From assembly GCA_914767715.1 (NCBI GenBank), contig OU612065.1, forward strand, positions 10,230,001-10,294,000: a stretch of DNA of 64,000 bases, in the 5' to 3' direction. Positions 1 through 25,255 of the stretch are shown piece after piece; position 1 is the stretch's first letter; the number at the start of each line of letters is the position of its first letter. The stretch comes from Membranipora membranacea (lineage: Eukaryota; Bryozoa; Gymnolaemata; Cheilostomatida; Membraniporidae). A model generated the notes under the pieces. It searched no databases. It was not told where the DNA came from and was given only the letters and a program-made list of their open reading frames with translations. The position numbers were made by a program, and so were the translations under genes.

Positions 1-194
1 TTATGTTGAAATGTATTATAATGTCTTAATATAAGATAAAAGGTTTTGCTCATCTTTGACACAGACAAGCCATCTCCGTTAAACTAACCTCTGTTGGCAT
101 ATCTGTAAAATTGCATTGCATCAAAAGATTTAATGAACTGATTTCTTGGTAATGTACCCCACCCCTTTTTCTCAGGAGGGCATTATCTTCTTTG

Positions 195-2139
195 TCAAGG
201 GAGTGAGGTTCTCATTGTGTCTTGTTTCCATATATCAGACAGCACATAATTAAGTGTTACTGTATCACCTAGATCGTAACCCCCATTGCAGAATAGAAAA
301 CTGGTTTCATCCTTACAGTATTCTCCATACTCAAAGTTGAAGCAAGGGACACCAATAGTATGGAAAAATAAATCGCCTACTTCCATTGCTTTCTCATCAT
401 CTGACGCCTGTAACAATATAGAGGATGATAGTAGAAGAAGACATGCAATTCCATTCAATTTCTGATAAAAATGGTACTTCTGCATTCTACATTATGAAGA
501 TTAGTTTCACAGATAGGTATATTCCATAGACTGGTATATTCCTTTTTTTTTCTGAGTTTGCCTCAAATATTTCTCAAACATTGTGTTATCTAAAGCCATG
601 ATGTGACCATTGAGAGAAGGCATACTTATTTCATGGCTATACTTAGTAGATCACTTGGTAAGAATAAGTGTTGCCTTGGATGTAATATGAGCAATAAAGC
701 ATTAGCATGTTCGATCATCATTATTTGGATCCACCCTTGACTGGCAGCTCTCACCTTCAGACATATGTAGAAGTCATAGTCACACTCGCAGAAGCTTATT
801 GTATATGGTCGAGAGTTGGAGTATCTGTACTTGGTCGAGAAGTTTGGGATGAAATGCTTACAGTAGTCATGAGAACGGCAGCATTTATCTACGCCCTGGT
901 AAAACCCTAGAATTCAATTTAAAACAAATTTAATCAGATCAGCTGATAAAACGTTTCTGAAATTGAATATTTGTTGGCAGCAAAATTCAAATCATACATC
1001 CCACTATGAAATGTGAAGCTTTTGGAAAATAAATTGGACAGCACTCACCAAGGTCATCGTAATATTTAGCCTTGTTCCCTGTTCCACACCAGTTGGTACC
1101 GTTCAATATAAGAAGATTGCCAAGCTTGTTGCCGTCAGGCAAATAATCAGGTTTAACAGTCGAACGCCGGCCTGATGACTTAACCTCCCTTTTATTTCGT
1201 TGTGACTCACTGTTCATTACCTCATTCATACCTCCCAATACCTCATTATCTCTGGATAACTGCCTACAGCGCTGCAATAGTGACTCCCATTCAATTTGGG
1301 TTACTGCAAATAGATGGTAATGATGAGCGAGAATGCAAGATACATTTCATGTGAAGGCAACTCTTTGAAGAGGAAAACCCTCCCCCCCCCCCCCCCCCCC
1401 CCGAACATATTCCATCAAAGAGTGGGTGGGATCTTTTATGACGAAAATATATTACACATAGAACAAAATCACCAATCAACCGGTAATGCAATATATTAGC
1501 TTTGTATTTATGTTAACAGGAGATACCGGCTTGATAAGTTGATAGAGCGAGTTCTTTCAGCTGTAGGAGATTATCGCAACTGTTTGACATAATGGGAGAT
1601 ACTTTTCTACTGTTTTGGTCTTACCTGACAGTAAATGGTCAGGCTCCAGATTGTCATTATACAGACTGGAGTGAGTTGAAACAGAGCAGTGGAGAAACAC
1701 TCCCTTTGAGTGATCTCCTTTAACTTGTATGCGGATATCTCCACTAGTCACATAATAAGAGCTCAGGTTGTATTTGGATATGTCCGGGCCATGGACTGGT
1801 GCAATGTAGACATCTACCCATCCTGCACCAACTCGAGATGGTTGCTCTAAACATTATATGCACAACGATGGAATCACTGGAATCACAACAGTATAATCTC
1901 AATATATCATCAATACATGAATTAAGTTGGTAATGGTGTGATTACGAAGCAGGACCTTCACTAGGTCATGCTCTATATTTCACATAACACATTACATCGA
2001 CGAGAAATATCGTATCATTTCACATAACTGGACTCTCACAAATCTGTGTCATATAACATGATATACGCTTACCATTCCCTGTGCTGATCTGTGTGAGTGC
2101 AAGCAATATAGACAAAACAACCAAAAATTGTGTTGACAT
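195..2139 (-). CDS. Secreted phospholipase A2, group III (bee-venom-like) family
   Basis: Five coding exons on the minus strand: 2139-2073, 1846-1625, 1303-1049, 906-755 and 407-195. They join in phase to 302 residues. The family hydrolyses the sn-2 ester of phospholipids outside the cell, using calcium. The first 20 or so residues form a hydrophobic signal peptide. The calcium loop reads WCGTGN (W168, G170, G172), and the active site reads CCRSHDYC with His194 and Asp195. The 22-residue spacing from G172 to H194 is what the group III family has. Residues 24-143 form a pro-region ending in two dibasic sites (K134-R135 and R142-R143), so the mature enzyme probably starts near residue 144. A minus-strand ATTAAA at 134-129 lies about 60 bp past the stop. 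Intron 2 holds a 21-C run. The family call is firm; the exact paralogue and substrate are not known. Confidence 0.88.
1382..1402. repeat. Poly-C run of 21
   Basis: Twenty-one consecutive C in intron 2 of the phospholipase A2 gene. It creates chance Pro-rich and Gly-rich open frames on the two strands that are not genes. It is the longest uninterrupted run among seven such tracts. Confidence 0.9.
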
Positions 2140-4291
2140 CTCAATTATTGTATGTCTACGGAGACCGTATACAGTGGATCAGTAACCTTGTTTTTTTGGA
2201 AAATTTCCAAACCTTGGTAGCTAAAGTCTGAAATGATTTTGTGTGAACACTCAAACTTTCAAAGGTGTGTGTGTGTGATAAGAGAACACATTACCAGAGT
2301 ATAATCATTGACTCTGATAAGAAAGCAAACATGAGAGATATGAAACGTCCAACTAAATTATCACTGTCATCGCTGTTTTCTTGAGTAAGATGTGGGCCTC
2401 CCTACACAAATATGTCTATTAGAATCTTGATATTGAGAATATATAACTATTACTATCCATATCTAAACAGTGGTACTTTAAGCACTCAAGGTCTATCAGG
2501 CTTTAATCTATAACACACCAATCACTAATGTACACGCAAATTAGGAAAAGAAGAACAAAACAAAGATATTTTTGAAAGATCCCGGTGCACTCCCAAGATG
2601 TATGGATATTGCAAGTTCTTCGAGCAATTTTTCGGCAAGCAGTCTCTAACTCCTTGGTATCCGTTACACCGACTTGAATATCAGGGATATGAAATATCTT
2701 AGCAACGCCATGCTGCGGGCTTACAATGTAGTTTCGTTTGCTAGTGTTTGATAAGCAGTATGATTAGCTTCCACATCATAGATGGTGCAAAATTGTGCGG
2801 CTGAGAGTCCGATAACAAAAAAAAACAAATAAAAGTAGGAAAGAATAATATGACGAGATGTCACGATATTCTATGTTTTGGCACAAAATAAGAGTTTACA
2901 GGATTCGTGTTTATTTTGATTAGTGATAAAACAAATTGCGCAATAACTGCTGCATTGCTCTGTCTGCCTAAGGTGTATTTTGCTATTAGCAATGCGTATA
3001 TTGTACAATGTACCTACACCAGTAACACCAGAATATTCCATTTACATCATCTCTTGTACCTTTTATATACGAAAGAGGATGTCTGGGAATCATTGCATAT
3101 CTGTCTATTGCTAACAGCCAGATAGTGTTGACCATGAGACTGCAGCCAACCCGTCATAACTGACCACCTGTTATTGTTTTGACAATATAAAATGTATTGC
3201 TGTGTTGCAACCAAAATGTTAGCCATTGCAGGCCTTACATAACTGTCAATCAGAGCAAGGATAAAGTAACCTGCATTGATGAAGAAATGGACCAGCCTAG
3301 AGCACATACCACCACTGAGGATCCTCTCTCTCCATTACACATTGATGGCCAAGTGCCAGACATGGTCAATATTGTGGTCAGCTTATACAAATACAAGAAA
3401 CCATAACAGGAAATATTACCAGCTGAATGATTAATAATATATTATGTTGCAAAATATGACTACAGGTTTGTGTGGCTACACTATCACACCACCAGACACA
3501 AGTAACAAAAATAAGTCAGTAAACAAGGTGCAAAAATGTAAAGAGCCATCTAATATTGGTGTACTATAAAATAGAATAAAATTATGTGCTGACTGTATAT
3601 AATGCACTGTATACAGGTAATATAATGTATACAATGTATGCGGGTAATACTGTGTATATCAAGCTAGGCTATGGAGCCACGCAAGCAGCTTGAGTTGCAA
3701 ACAAGCATCACAAAACAAGAAACAAATATCTTTGGTGCAAGCAAGTAAAATGAGTACTTGTATTATAAATAGACATACCCATACCACCATGCATTATGAA
3801 AAATAGGCATAAAACCAGCTTCATAACATACTCATATGAAATAAATTCACATTTCTGCTATCAGTGTAAAAAGCTGAATGATTTATAAGACTAGCAGAAA
3901 TCGTAAGTGCCCATCCGAAAATGAAGTAAGTACCACTAACATGAAAAAATGCAATACAATAACAGTAATATATCTCTAGAACCAAATCCCTACAAAAATG
4001 ATCCCGATTTTCAAAAATAGGGACTCATTTCTAAAGAATATATAACAAGAGGAAGGCGGTAGTGAGCAGACTAAGATCATCATATCATGCGGACGTGAAA
4101 TAGTATAAGGCTAATGGTTCTCTTCTTCTAGTCGACTTTAAATAGAGTTTTAAAATGTTGGAACCAAACCAACTTATGGAGTTAAGTAGCTAACAGATAG
4201 AAGAGCGATCAAATTGTAGCAAGAGGCATTAACCACTATCTCGAAGCTAACTGGAAAGTAATATTGGCTCTGTATCTGGGCCTACAGCAGA
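2140..4291. other. Intergenic gap between phospholipase A2 and CCDC102A
   Basis: No supported gene is seen. The stretch is AT-rich and has a short GT run near 2265-2276. A loose local repeat lies around 3600-3660, where GTATACAGGTAATA and GTATGCGGGTAATA are related. Short open frames here, for example 2907-3125, show no recognisable family and no splice logic. The gap should contain the CCDC102A 3' end and the phospholipase A2 promoter, but neither can be pinpointed. Confidence 0.5.
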
Positions 4292-10848
<6,557 letters not shown>

Positions 10849-11465
10849 CCTTAGGATTATAGGTTTATAAGTTAATGCTCTCAGCTATTTATAACAATAT
10901 AGGTAAAGGTTAGAACCTCAAACCATTAAAATTCTAATCAGCTGCTCACTAAAATTTAATAGGATAAAAATGTAAATGAGATCTAGCCCAAAACCAAAAC
11001 TTGCTTATCATGGTATGGAAAATAATGTTCGGCCCACCATCATGCCCTAGATTTGCATTGAGAAACCCGCGCAACAACCTTGGGAATAGTCTTAACAATC
11101 TCGCTCTATATCACTTGAAAAGATGAGAACAATAATTTTTGTATTTCGACTTTAGAGTTTAAGAGTTGATTATTTAGAAAATCCATCAAGTCAAGATTAG
11201 TCATGAAGGAGATTCCAAATCAATGTAGCTGATTGGATTCTATTTATAGAATTGTCATATCTTATTTCACTTCTAGCTCCTATAAATAAGAGAGAAAAGA
11301 GAATTACCCACAAATGCCATTGCTCAATTGGTAAAAAATACTAGACAACTAGTGCTAAACTCTACAAGGTAGGCATATCAAGGAGTACTACCTGTCCTTT
11401 GGCATCTACTAACTAACAAGTAGTGATTGTATTATGTAGACAGAATGACCTCACTCACTCAGGAC

Positions 11466-11505
11466 CATAGGCATCTGGACATGCTTGTAACTCCAGATGC
11501 CTATG
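11466..11505. repeat. Perfect 14-bp hairpin in repeat DNA
   Basis: CATAGGCATCTGGA and its exact reverse complement are separated by 12 nt. Part of the same segment (CATCTGGAGTTACAAGCATG) recurs inverted at 11788-11812, so the hairpin is probably the end of a larger foldback repeat spanning about 11460-11830. Confidence 0.6.
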
Positions 11506-12098
11506 CTCAGGACCTCATTCTAGGGTATTCTAACTGTAATTCCATTTCATTATTTGTCTAGCTAGTTTTAGCCAGTGAGGTTCCCTGTAGTGTTTTAGCT
11601 TACTCCTTGGCTAAAGTGAGTACCTGTGGGTACCTCACTTCATTCAAGCAGGGAGAACTTCCATTCTCCCTGATTCAAGGAGTCCTTGCTTCATTACCTA
11701 CTACCTTCCTTGCCAATGTGTTGGTTGTTGGCTCTGATTGGCTACCTACTACCACCCCATCACTCCTAGCAGTACAAACATCTGGAGTTACAAGCATGGA
11801 CACTTTGCCAATGCCAGTGATCAACCACCCCTTCTTATATTTGGGGGGGGGGGGGTCGGTTGATCATGGACAATGTTCAGGAATCAATTTCACATAAGGT
11901 ATGATGCTTACTTTTACTTTTAGTGTCGATTCTGTGTCAGCTAACCAACTGACCACTCAGAATATTGTTACTGGTGATGCGGTTTACTCTGGGAGATAAT
12001 TGAGGAGCCTAGTTTTATCTGTTGATTCACCTGTGGTGAGTGTCAGATTCTCAGCTACCAACTGTCTTAATACTTATATTAGATGCGCGCATTTAGGT

Positions 12099-12315
12099 CA
12101 GGACTGTATTCACAGGGGGAGGCACCAAGGGGCCATAGCCCTACCATGTCATTTAGAATGACTAAGGCAGGTTTGTATCAAACCCCTCCTGCATTCGGGG
12201 CGAAATGGGCAGAATCGCTCTCATTTGAGGGTCATTTGCAAAGCGTAAGGGTTACGGCACTACCAGACCTACCACGCCCTTGGTCCTTACATTTAAAAAA
12301 TATGGATACAGCCCT
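12099..12315. mobile_element. Short hAT-like non-autonomous DNA element (putative)
   Basis: The left end reads CAGGACTGTATTCA and the right end, reverse-complemented, reads AAGGGCTGTATCCA. These give imperfect terminal inverted repeats of the CAGGRCTGTA type seen in hAT elements. The length is about 217 bp with no transposase. I see no clear 8-bp target duplication, so the assignment rests on the termini only. Confidence 0.4.
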
Positions 12316-12588
12316 TAATTAGCTGCCGAGCACAGCTGATGATTGGGTATGAGGGATAACCTCTCACAATCACATACAAGCTGACTCTCTTTCATACTCA
12401 TGCACAGACAAACGACTTAGTGTTATACTTGGGTATATGTATAAATATTGCCAACTGAATGCTTTTAACAACTAACATCAGTATAAATTTGCAATAAAAT
12501 TTATCTCTGTCAACCACATCTGTTACTTAGCAACTGCTCATGTTTTTTGTTAAGGGGATATTAGACTGAACACTAGACAGCCAAACGT

Positions 12589-15500
12589 ATGGATACTAAG
12601 CTGAGCCGTATAAATATTTTTAGGAATGGAGATCACTCTGTATCATGTGTAAGTATCATGTGTAAGTATGAGATTACTCTGTATCATGTGTCAGTATGAG
12701 ATCACTCTGTATCATGTGTAAGTATGAGATCACTCTGTATCATGTGTAAGTATGAGATCATTCTGTATCATGTGTAAGTATGAATTTTTAAGATATTTGA
12801 ACCAATAAATAACGCTGCATACCTGCCATTTCATTATTCCTTTTACCATGAATATTGTTGAAGAAGCTTGGAGATCCATTCAAATAAATTTTTATATGGG
12901 TAGTTAGACACAACTGCAGCCTTCTATTTTTCCAATGCCACGAACAATATTTTCTGTTTTAGGTATTGAGTTTGAACTATAGCTCAATAAATGACCTACA
13001 CAAAGGCATCGCAGCTAAACTCCATTTACCTGATGTAGTATGTGTTTACAATCATCATGGTGCAAAAATTAAAGATATCTCTGTTCTAAGGTATGTAGCA
13101 TCTATCTACAATATTTTAACCTTTTTCATAGTCTTGTATATCAATGTCATTAGATGTACCAATCAGTGAAAATGTATAAAAAGATTTTTTTTCATTCTAA
13201 AAATTAATTATCAAATTCAACCATGGAACTTGAAGGATAGTCAATATTTTATGAATACTGTGATTATATTATAATATGTCCCAGGAAGTACTCTTTTTTC
13301 ATATCTGACTAATACAAACTCATTGTCTTGCAGGGATGACGACATCATTTATGCAGCTGCTCGTCACAATGAAGCATTTGAAGGTATCCAGTTTATATTC
13401 ATTCAAAGACATCTGCCAGCCCACTTATTAAATTTGTGAAGTACACAAATCTTTTTCGATATGAGCTCAAATTGGATACACTCCTTTTTTATTGAAATGA
13501 TAAACTTTTTTATCGACTGACATAGATGGTTATATAAGCACACTGTGTGGTGTTTTATAGTTTCAGTGCTCTGCCTGGGTTGATGGTAGTGGCATTCAAT
13601 TATTAACCCACCTACGGACCGCTATCACATATCACACTAACCTTGGCCAATTTGATGATGAATCTATAATTACAAATGCCAATACTTCAAGAGCTCACAA
13701 GTCTTCTCCTATAGCGTGTATATGATATTCCAGGTGCAGGCAGGGCTTTAGCTAAAACTAAAGATAAAGACTGGATAACTCTAAATATAGGAGGTGTTAG
13801 AGTGACTACCACTAAAGATACTCTCACTAATAAGGAACCTGACAGTATGCTGGCCAGAATGTTCTCTCAGCAAGAAGGTATGTATAAACTACTCTGAGCC
13901 ATAAATCGATTGAATCATTTGGGTAACATCTCATCTTTCAGTTTGACGAGCCTTACCAGTGGGGGGACACTGAATATAAGGAGGTAATTTTTTCTGATGT
14001 CCCTGTCGCTGAAAATCTGTATGATTCTAAATTTTTTTCTATTTTAGACAATCACTGGTTTAGTCGGGTAGATGAGACGGGTGCTTATTTAATTGATCGA
14101 TGTGGTGCTTATGTTGTGCCTATCATTAATTACCTTCGACACGGTCAGCTAGTGGTAGATGACTCCACTAATCCTGCTGGAGTGTTAGAGGAAGCTCGTT
14201 TCTTTGGAATCACATCCATTATCGCTCAACTAGAACAGCTTGTACAGGTATTGTGTGAGGATAAGAGAAGGAAAATCTTTTTTTGAACCATTAAGGTGTG
14301 ACTGGGCTTACATATTTTTCAATAAATATCAATACTACAACGCTATGATTACCTCCTAATACATCACTGATATATTACTCTCAGTAATACATTAAATACC
14401 TATTACACATGTACTTATGTTTAAACTTTAATTTCGGTATCTGGTCATACAACTTCTGTCTCATACTCTCTTGCAGGCAAATATCAAGCCTACAGATTAT
14501 ACTCCGATCACCCGGCACCAGATGTCACTCTCGTTAATGACAACTCCTGCCAACTGTGAACTGAGATGTCAGGTTCGTGCCATTTTACCAAAGCATTGTT
14601 ATACCAGGCCTTACCTGTCAATATTCTTGTTAGAACAACCTTTTCCAACACATAATTCAGATTCACATGTTGTGGATACACAATTAAGATACTTGTGTTG
14701 TATTATGTAAGGCATACATGCGCTTATAAATGTTCAATCTTGTGCATATCATTTTTTGTGTCTCTTGTTTTAGAATTTTTGATTCCTTACTTACAGGGTC
14801 TTAATTTTAGTGGTGCTGACTTATCAAAGTTAGATTTACGATTCGTAAATTTTAAGTATGCAAATCTGAATGGAGCGAACCTCGCTGGTGCTAACTTGTC
14901 AAATGTTAATTTTGAGAGAGCTGAAATGACAGAGAGCATCTTGGATGTAAGTTGTGGGGATCTTTTCTAAATGAACTTGTGTACAGGAATTAGTAACCTG
15001 AAAATGCCACTGTCTTTTAAATTGGAACCAATGCTTAGATTTTTCCCTTCTGCAAACTTTAAATAAATTGTAAAATGGAGGACATATTTTTTGGGAATTT
15101 TCCTGCATTTCAAATTTGTAGCTCCACATGTTGCTGAATTGCCCCCTCACTGCATATGGTATTCAGTTACATCCATAAACTTACATAATATAGTAATAAA
15201 ATATATGTGTATGGATGTCTACTAAGTTTCTCAAAGGAGACACATAATTGTCCATACTTATAGTATATAATATTATGTTTCAAGTGACACTGCGTTTCCA
15301 ACCCATTTTTCACAATGTAATGTTGTCACCCCTTGCATATATATTGGTTTAACAGGGAGCCAACATGATGGGAGCGAAGCTTCTGTGTACACAGTTAGAG
15401 AAGGCCTCAATGAAAGGCTGTAACTTTGAGGATCCTGCTGGTAGCAGGTCTAATATGGAAGGTGAGAATATCAATGATAGTCGTCTGCCAACGAATCAAA

Positions 15501-15971
15501 TATTTTGTTAATATACTTGCATCTCATATATGGTCCTATGGTAGTTAGCTGTTGGTGTGTGAAAAATGAGCATTTGCTGATATACCACAAATGCATAGTG
15601 CCCCAAAACTGAGCCCCTCGCCCCAAATTTTAGGCCTAACCCAATTCCTTATGACATCTGACCACGGAAATCTTTGTAGTATGCATTATTTGTAACGGTA
15701 GGTCTATTGTCTTTTTGAAGGTGCGAACTTGAAGCATGTGAATCTGGAAGGGAGCCACATGGCTGGAGTAAATCTAAGAGTTGCCACACTGAAGAATGCT
15801 AATCTACGTAACTGTGATCTGAGGGGCGCTGTGCTCGCAGGCGCTGATCTGGAAAACTGTGACCTATCTGGTTGTGACTTACAGGAAGCCAACCTTCGAG
15901 GGGCTAACCTGACTGGGGCCGAGTTTGCCATGATGCTTAATGCACTGCATATGTCTCAAACCCTCAAATGA
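12589..15971 (+). CDS. KCTD9: KCTD9: BTB/T1 plus pentapeptide-repeat protein
   Basis: Nine coding exons: 12589-12648, 12963-13090, 13334-13383, 13734-13877, 14048-14247, 14477-14572, 14797-14946, 15356-15461 and 15721-15971. They join in phase to 394 residues (human KCTD9: 389). Residues 1-80 match the KCTD9 N-terminal domain. The BTB/T1 domain (about 88-195) begins WITLNIGGVRVTTTKDTL and includes NYLRHGQL and LEEARFFGI. From residue 227 there are A(N/D)Lxx pentapeptide repeats such as LNFSGADLSKLDLRFVNF and LENCDLSGCDLQEANLRG, ending in the family tail LHMSQTLK. KCTD9 relatives act as substrate adaptors for Cullin-3 ubiquitin ligase; that is known for the family and inferred here. Exon 1 encodes only 20 residues, and its 3' end with the donor site is the first unit of a 28-bp tandem array. 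Confidence 0.94.
12622..12782 (+). repeat. 28-bp tandem array copying the KCTD9 exon-1 donor site
   Basis: The unit carries ATCACTCTGTATCATGT followed by the donor GTAAGT and ATGAG. The first unit is the coding end of KCTD9 exon 1 with its splice donor at 12649; a partial 13-bp step and four further units follow. Donor-like hexamers fall at 12649, 12662, 12690 (mutated to GTCAGT), 12718, 12746 and 12774, so the last four are spaced exactly 28 bp apart. Units differ by single bases (ATCAC, ATTAC, ATCAT). The array lies at the start of intron 1. Confidence 0.9.
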
Positions 15972-18360
15972 GTACATACACAACTCATAACTGCAAGCTT
16001 TTCTTTAATTCAGACCTTGATTGCAGGTACTCTTTGGCAGGTTGTCAGTTCCTACCTTACTGATTAACTATGACCTACATTTAGTATCTCTAGGACTGGT
16101 GTGTACTGGACTGTAGATCCCACTTAAATTACGATAATCACCCATGATGCTCATGCAAAGCTCATCATCCAAGCTTAACAGATTTTGAAACATGTATTTT
16201 TACAGATGTTATTTTATTACTTTACACACTTCAATTTTTTCAATTATTTTATTAAAACAATGACTAGATATTGGTACAGTTCAGTTCTCTTTACGATTTG
16301 TCGAGAGATTTTTTAAGGTTAACGATGATTTCCGATATGTGGAAATTCATGTCATGAGTCTGAGCGCTCCTGAAATGGACTAACTTTTCAGTTGCCTGAT
16401 ATATATCAGATAGAGACATAGATATACCCTGTACATTGGCGACAGAATGTAGCTCTTCCTTGAATGTCTAAAGATAACCAGACTGGAGTTGTGCTCTACT
16501 TAGAATGAGAACATAACCTTATAGTGCAGAGTTTCTTTTTTCATGTCATTTTGTGCCAACAGGATGTTCGGGACAATACTCATTGGTCCCAACCAAAAAC
16601 CATACGATCAATATAAGTAAATGGGTGACGACACCGGCACCAGAGTGTTGAACAAGAAAAATCCCTCGAAAAAATTCAACAATTATAAAAACCAATCAGA
16701 AATTCCAAATAAAATGTCATTTGTTTTCATGTGGCGGGACTAAGAGGATTAATTTTGCAGAGAGAGGCAACATTTTTTATCATCATACAATTTTGATATA
16801 GTATTATTATATATCATCTTCAAATGTCAAGCAAGGATAAAGTGACGAAAACATTGATTGGAATGCTTTTCACCGGCAAAAATTTAGGTTCACATTTGAG
16901 CTCATGGAAAAGTGGTATTTGAATTGAAAAGAGGTCTAAATATGCTTCATTGCTGCCTCCTATGATAAAATCAGCACAGAAACTTTACGAGTAAATAATA
17001 AAAGTTGACAATGATTTATACAACCGCAAGCAAGGTGGATTTCAACCATAACTACATACGTAGTGAGAAACTCGGGGAGGGTTTCATCGCTTTGATCTGT
17101 GTTTTACTATTTTTTGTAATATTCATAGACTTATGAGTTTGGTAATATCTAAGGAATATCTAATATTAGTATTATTATTATGGCATGTAGCCAAATTAAT
17201 ACTTTTTACATGTTTATTTGCCCAAGTCTATGATAATATGACCAATAGACGGATTTATCACACAATGTGTATTTTGCTACTTCCTTCATGACCCCCCCCC
17301 CCCTCCTTCAATGCCATTATAAATCATTGACAAGCCTGTTGGCTATTGTGACAGCTTATCGGTTGATACAAACCTTAAACAACTTCCTTGATGATAGACA
17401 AAACATATAACTATAGTTAGCCAACACTGCAAACTCAATCATCAGCATCGGATGACCTGGTTTTTTTAGTTGTGGTTGTAGTGCAATACTTATCAATCAA
17501 GCCATTTGAGTGTTCACTTCTTCTTCACCAACCAAGGTAAGATATATATTATATGTGCATTTTTTTGGTCAAATTCTAATTATGAAGACAATCCCTCATA
17601 TTCACTCGCTGATTTCAAACTGGTGTCATTTTGGCAGCATTATGGGGTGAAAGATATCGGCTCGCCTACCCAAAAAGAATGGTTGTGTATAATATAAAAT
17701 TGTGTATAAAAAATAAAATAATAAAAATTGTGTATAAAAATAGTGGTAGTTGTTGGGTCTTAGGTTAGATAATGTGTTGGCTCTCACCAGACGAAAACCA
17801 TTGCAAAGACTCTTCTTCAGCCAATATTTGACAAATTTAAGATATTTAGCGATCATGATTATGAACAATTAAAATGAATATCTGTATACAAATATGTGGG
17901 TAACTATTTCTCTTTATACAACTTGGTCCATACACAACTGCCCATTGTATCCCTGTTCTCACTGATCGCATGTCACGGTATCAATGATTTGCCTGTACTG
18001 TATCTTTACTGAGCCTGAGTTCCCATTATGACTGTGATGATGACCCATCTACTATCATCATTTTTATCTTGTCCTAATCATTCCACTCATTGAATTCATA
18101 CTAATCCTGTAGGCTGATACCTCCATCAACTCATTGTGTAGTTAAGCTTGACGCATCGGTTAATATAGTCTGCTCACTGCAGTGACAACATTAGTATGAT
18201 TAGCCTGATTCATTGCAGCTGATAATAATTGTACGCTACTTGTTGAAGAAAATCAAACCAACGAGGAAGTAGATTTTAACTCGCAGTGTTAGTTGACTAA
18301 ATCAGTATTTGTACTGCAGGACAGCTTAGTCTACATAGCAGGAAACTTCCAGGTCTGAAA
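15972..18360. other. Intergenic gap between KCTD9 and PAK
   Basis: No gene is supported. A run of 12 C lies at 17292-17303. An acceptor-like TACTGCAG ends at 18319, 41 bp before the PAK start codon, so 18320-18360 is probably the 3' part of a spliced 5' UTR exon of the kinase gene. The upstream non-coding exon and promoter could not be placed. Confidence 0.5.
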
Positions 18361-24222
<5,862 letters not shown>

Positions 24223-25255
24223 GCAATCAGAATGACCAAATGATAATCTCATCTCTTCATATTTTAAATTTTAATCTCCTATAGATAGGAATGTTGTTCT
24301 CGTAGAATTGTTTTTGATACTCATCCTGTTTTAGTGTTTTCTAGTTGACCCAAATGTAGGGTCAAAGCTAATTATATGTTTGATGTAATATCCAGATATC
24401 ACATTAAGTTTTTTGCTTGCTTCTGGTTATCAATGTTGGAATAAGATGAACTAAAATACCAATTCATTTTAAATAACATTCGTACAACTACTATGAATAA
24501 TTGCTGGCGATAATGGAGCTGATTGCAGGTGGAGTTAAGAGAATAATGTGACTCACATAGTTCTGAACCAGGAACTTATGTTATTCAACATTCCTTTTTG
24601 CTGTAAGATTATTAATTATAACTTCTTTGAGTCATCTTCGACCAGGAAAGATTGCACAAATCATGATTATTACATATTATATAATAAAAGAATGGCCAAT
24701 TCCTTATCCAATCACAGCCTTTTTCATTCTATCCTATGATAACGTATCAATAAAATGATTATTTACCGCAGATTATCAGAATGCAACAATAACAATAACA
24801 ACAATGAAGTATTTAGTATCTTCGACAATAACTCCATTCATAGCCAACTTATAATCAATAGTTACTGAATTACTCAAGCATTGAATAATCACTGTGCACT
24901 CTACTGACACACGTTATATTTATGTGGTCTAAATTATATTAAAGTGATCAGAGTAAGGATATATCGTTACTGTGTCACTATATATTGTTGATATCACATT
25001 GAAAGCAGCCACTTGGTAGCTGGGAGGTCGCTGTACAAGATCCCTGATATCACGCACTCTAACATTTTCTTTAGATGCAGGCAGGCTTAAGTGGAAGTCT
25101 ATCAGTCTGTCATCAACAGTGATTGATATTTGATAGTCATTTCCAGGTACATGCACTGATTCTTTCATGCTCCAGCTGTCTTATCTCATTACAAATTAAA
25201 GGCTCTACACATCAACAGTATTACTTACCACTGCTACTTCGCATACAGCACTGTG
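24223..25255. other. Intergenic gap between the two PAK-type kinases
   Basis: It contains the 3' region of the first kinase, including AATAAA at 24749-24754, an AAC/AAT-rich patch near 24785-24805, and a degenerate member of the palindrome family at 24943-24978. No coding exon is recognised. Confidence 0.5.
24943..24978. repeat. Palindrome family, copy 1 (degenerate)
   Basis: AGTGATCAGAGTAAGGATA is followed directly by an imperfect reverse complement (TATCGTTACTGTGTCACT). The core CAGAGTAAGGATATAT is shared with the copies at 27961-27990 and 44769-44800. Confidence 0.6.

Larger units (their letters stand above)
10849..12588. other. Divergent intergenic region between CCDC102A and KCTD9, repeat-rich
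   Basis: It should hold both 5' flanks. It contains a perfect 14-bp stem (11466-11479 with 11492-11505, CATAGGCATCTGGA), a partial inverted copy of that segment at 11788-11812, and a 9-bp hairpin with arms CAGGGAGAA and TTCTCCCTG at 11649-11672. There is also a run of 13 G at 11843-11855 and a hAT-like short element at 12099-12315. The open frames at 11607-11897 and 12083-12322 fall in this repeat material and have no recognisable protein family. Confidence 0.55.

Noticed and set aside
1291..1499. Pro-rich and Gly-rich open frames on opposite strands
   Set aside because: They are produced by the 21-C run in an intron of the phospholipase A2 gene.
2907..3406. Small coding genes in the first intergenic gap
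   Set aside because: There is no known domain, no start context and no neighbouring exons in phase.
12083..12322. An 80-codon gene upstream of KCTD9
   Set aside because: It coincides with the hAT-like element and has no protein-family signal.
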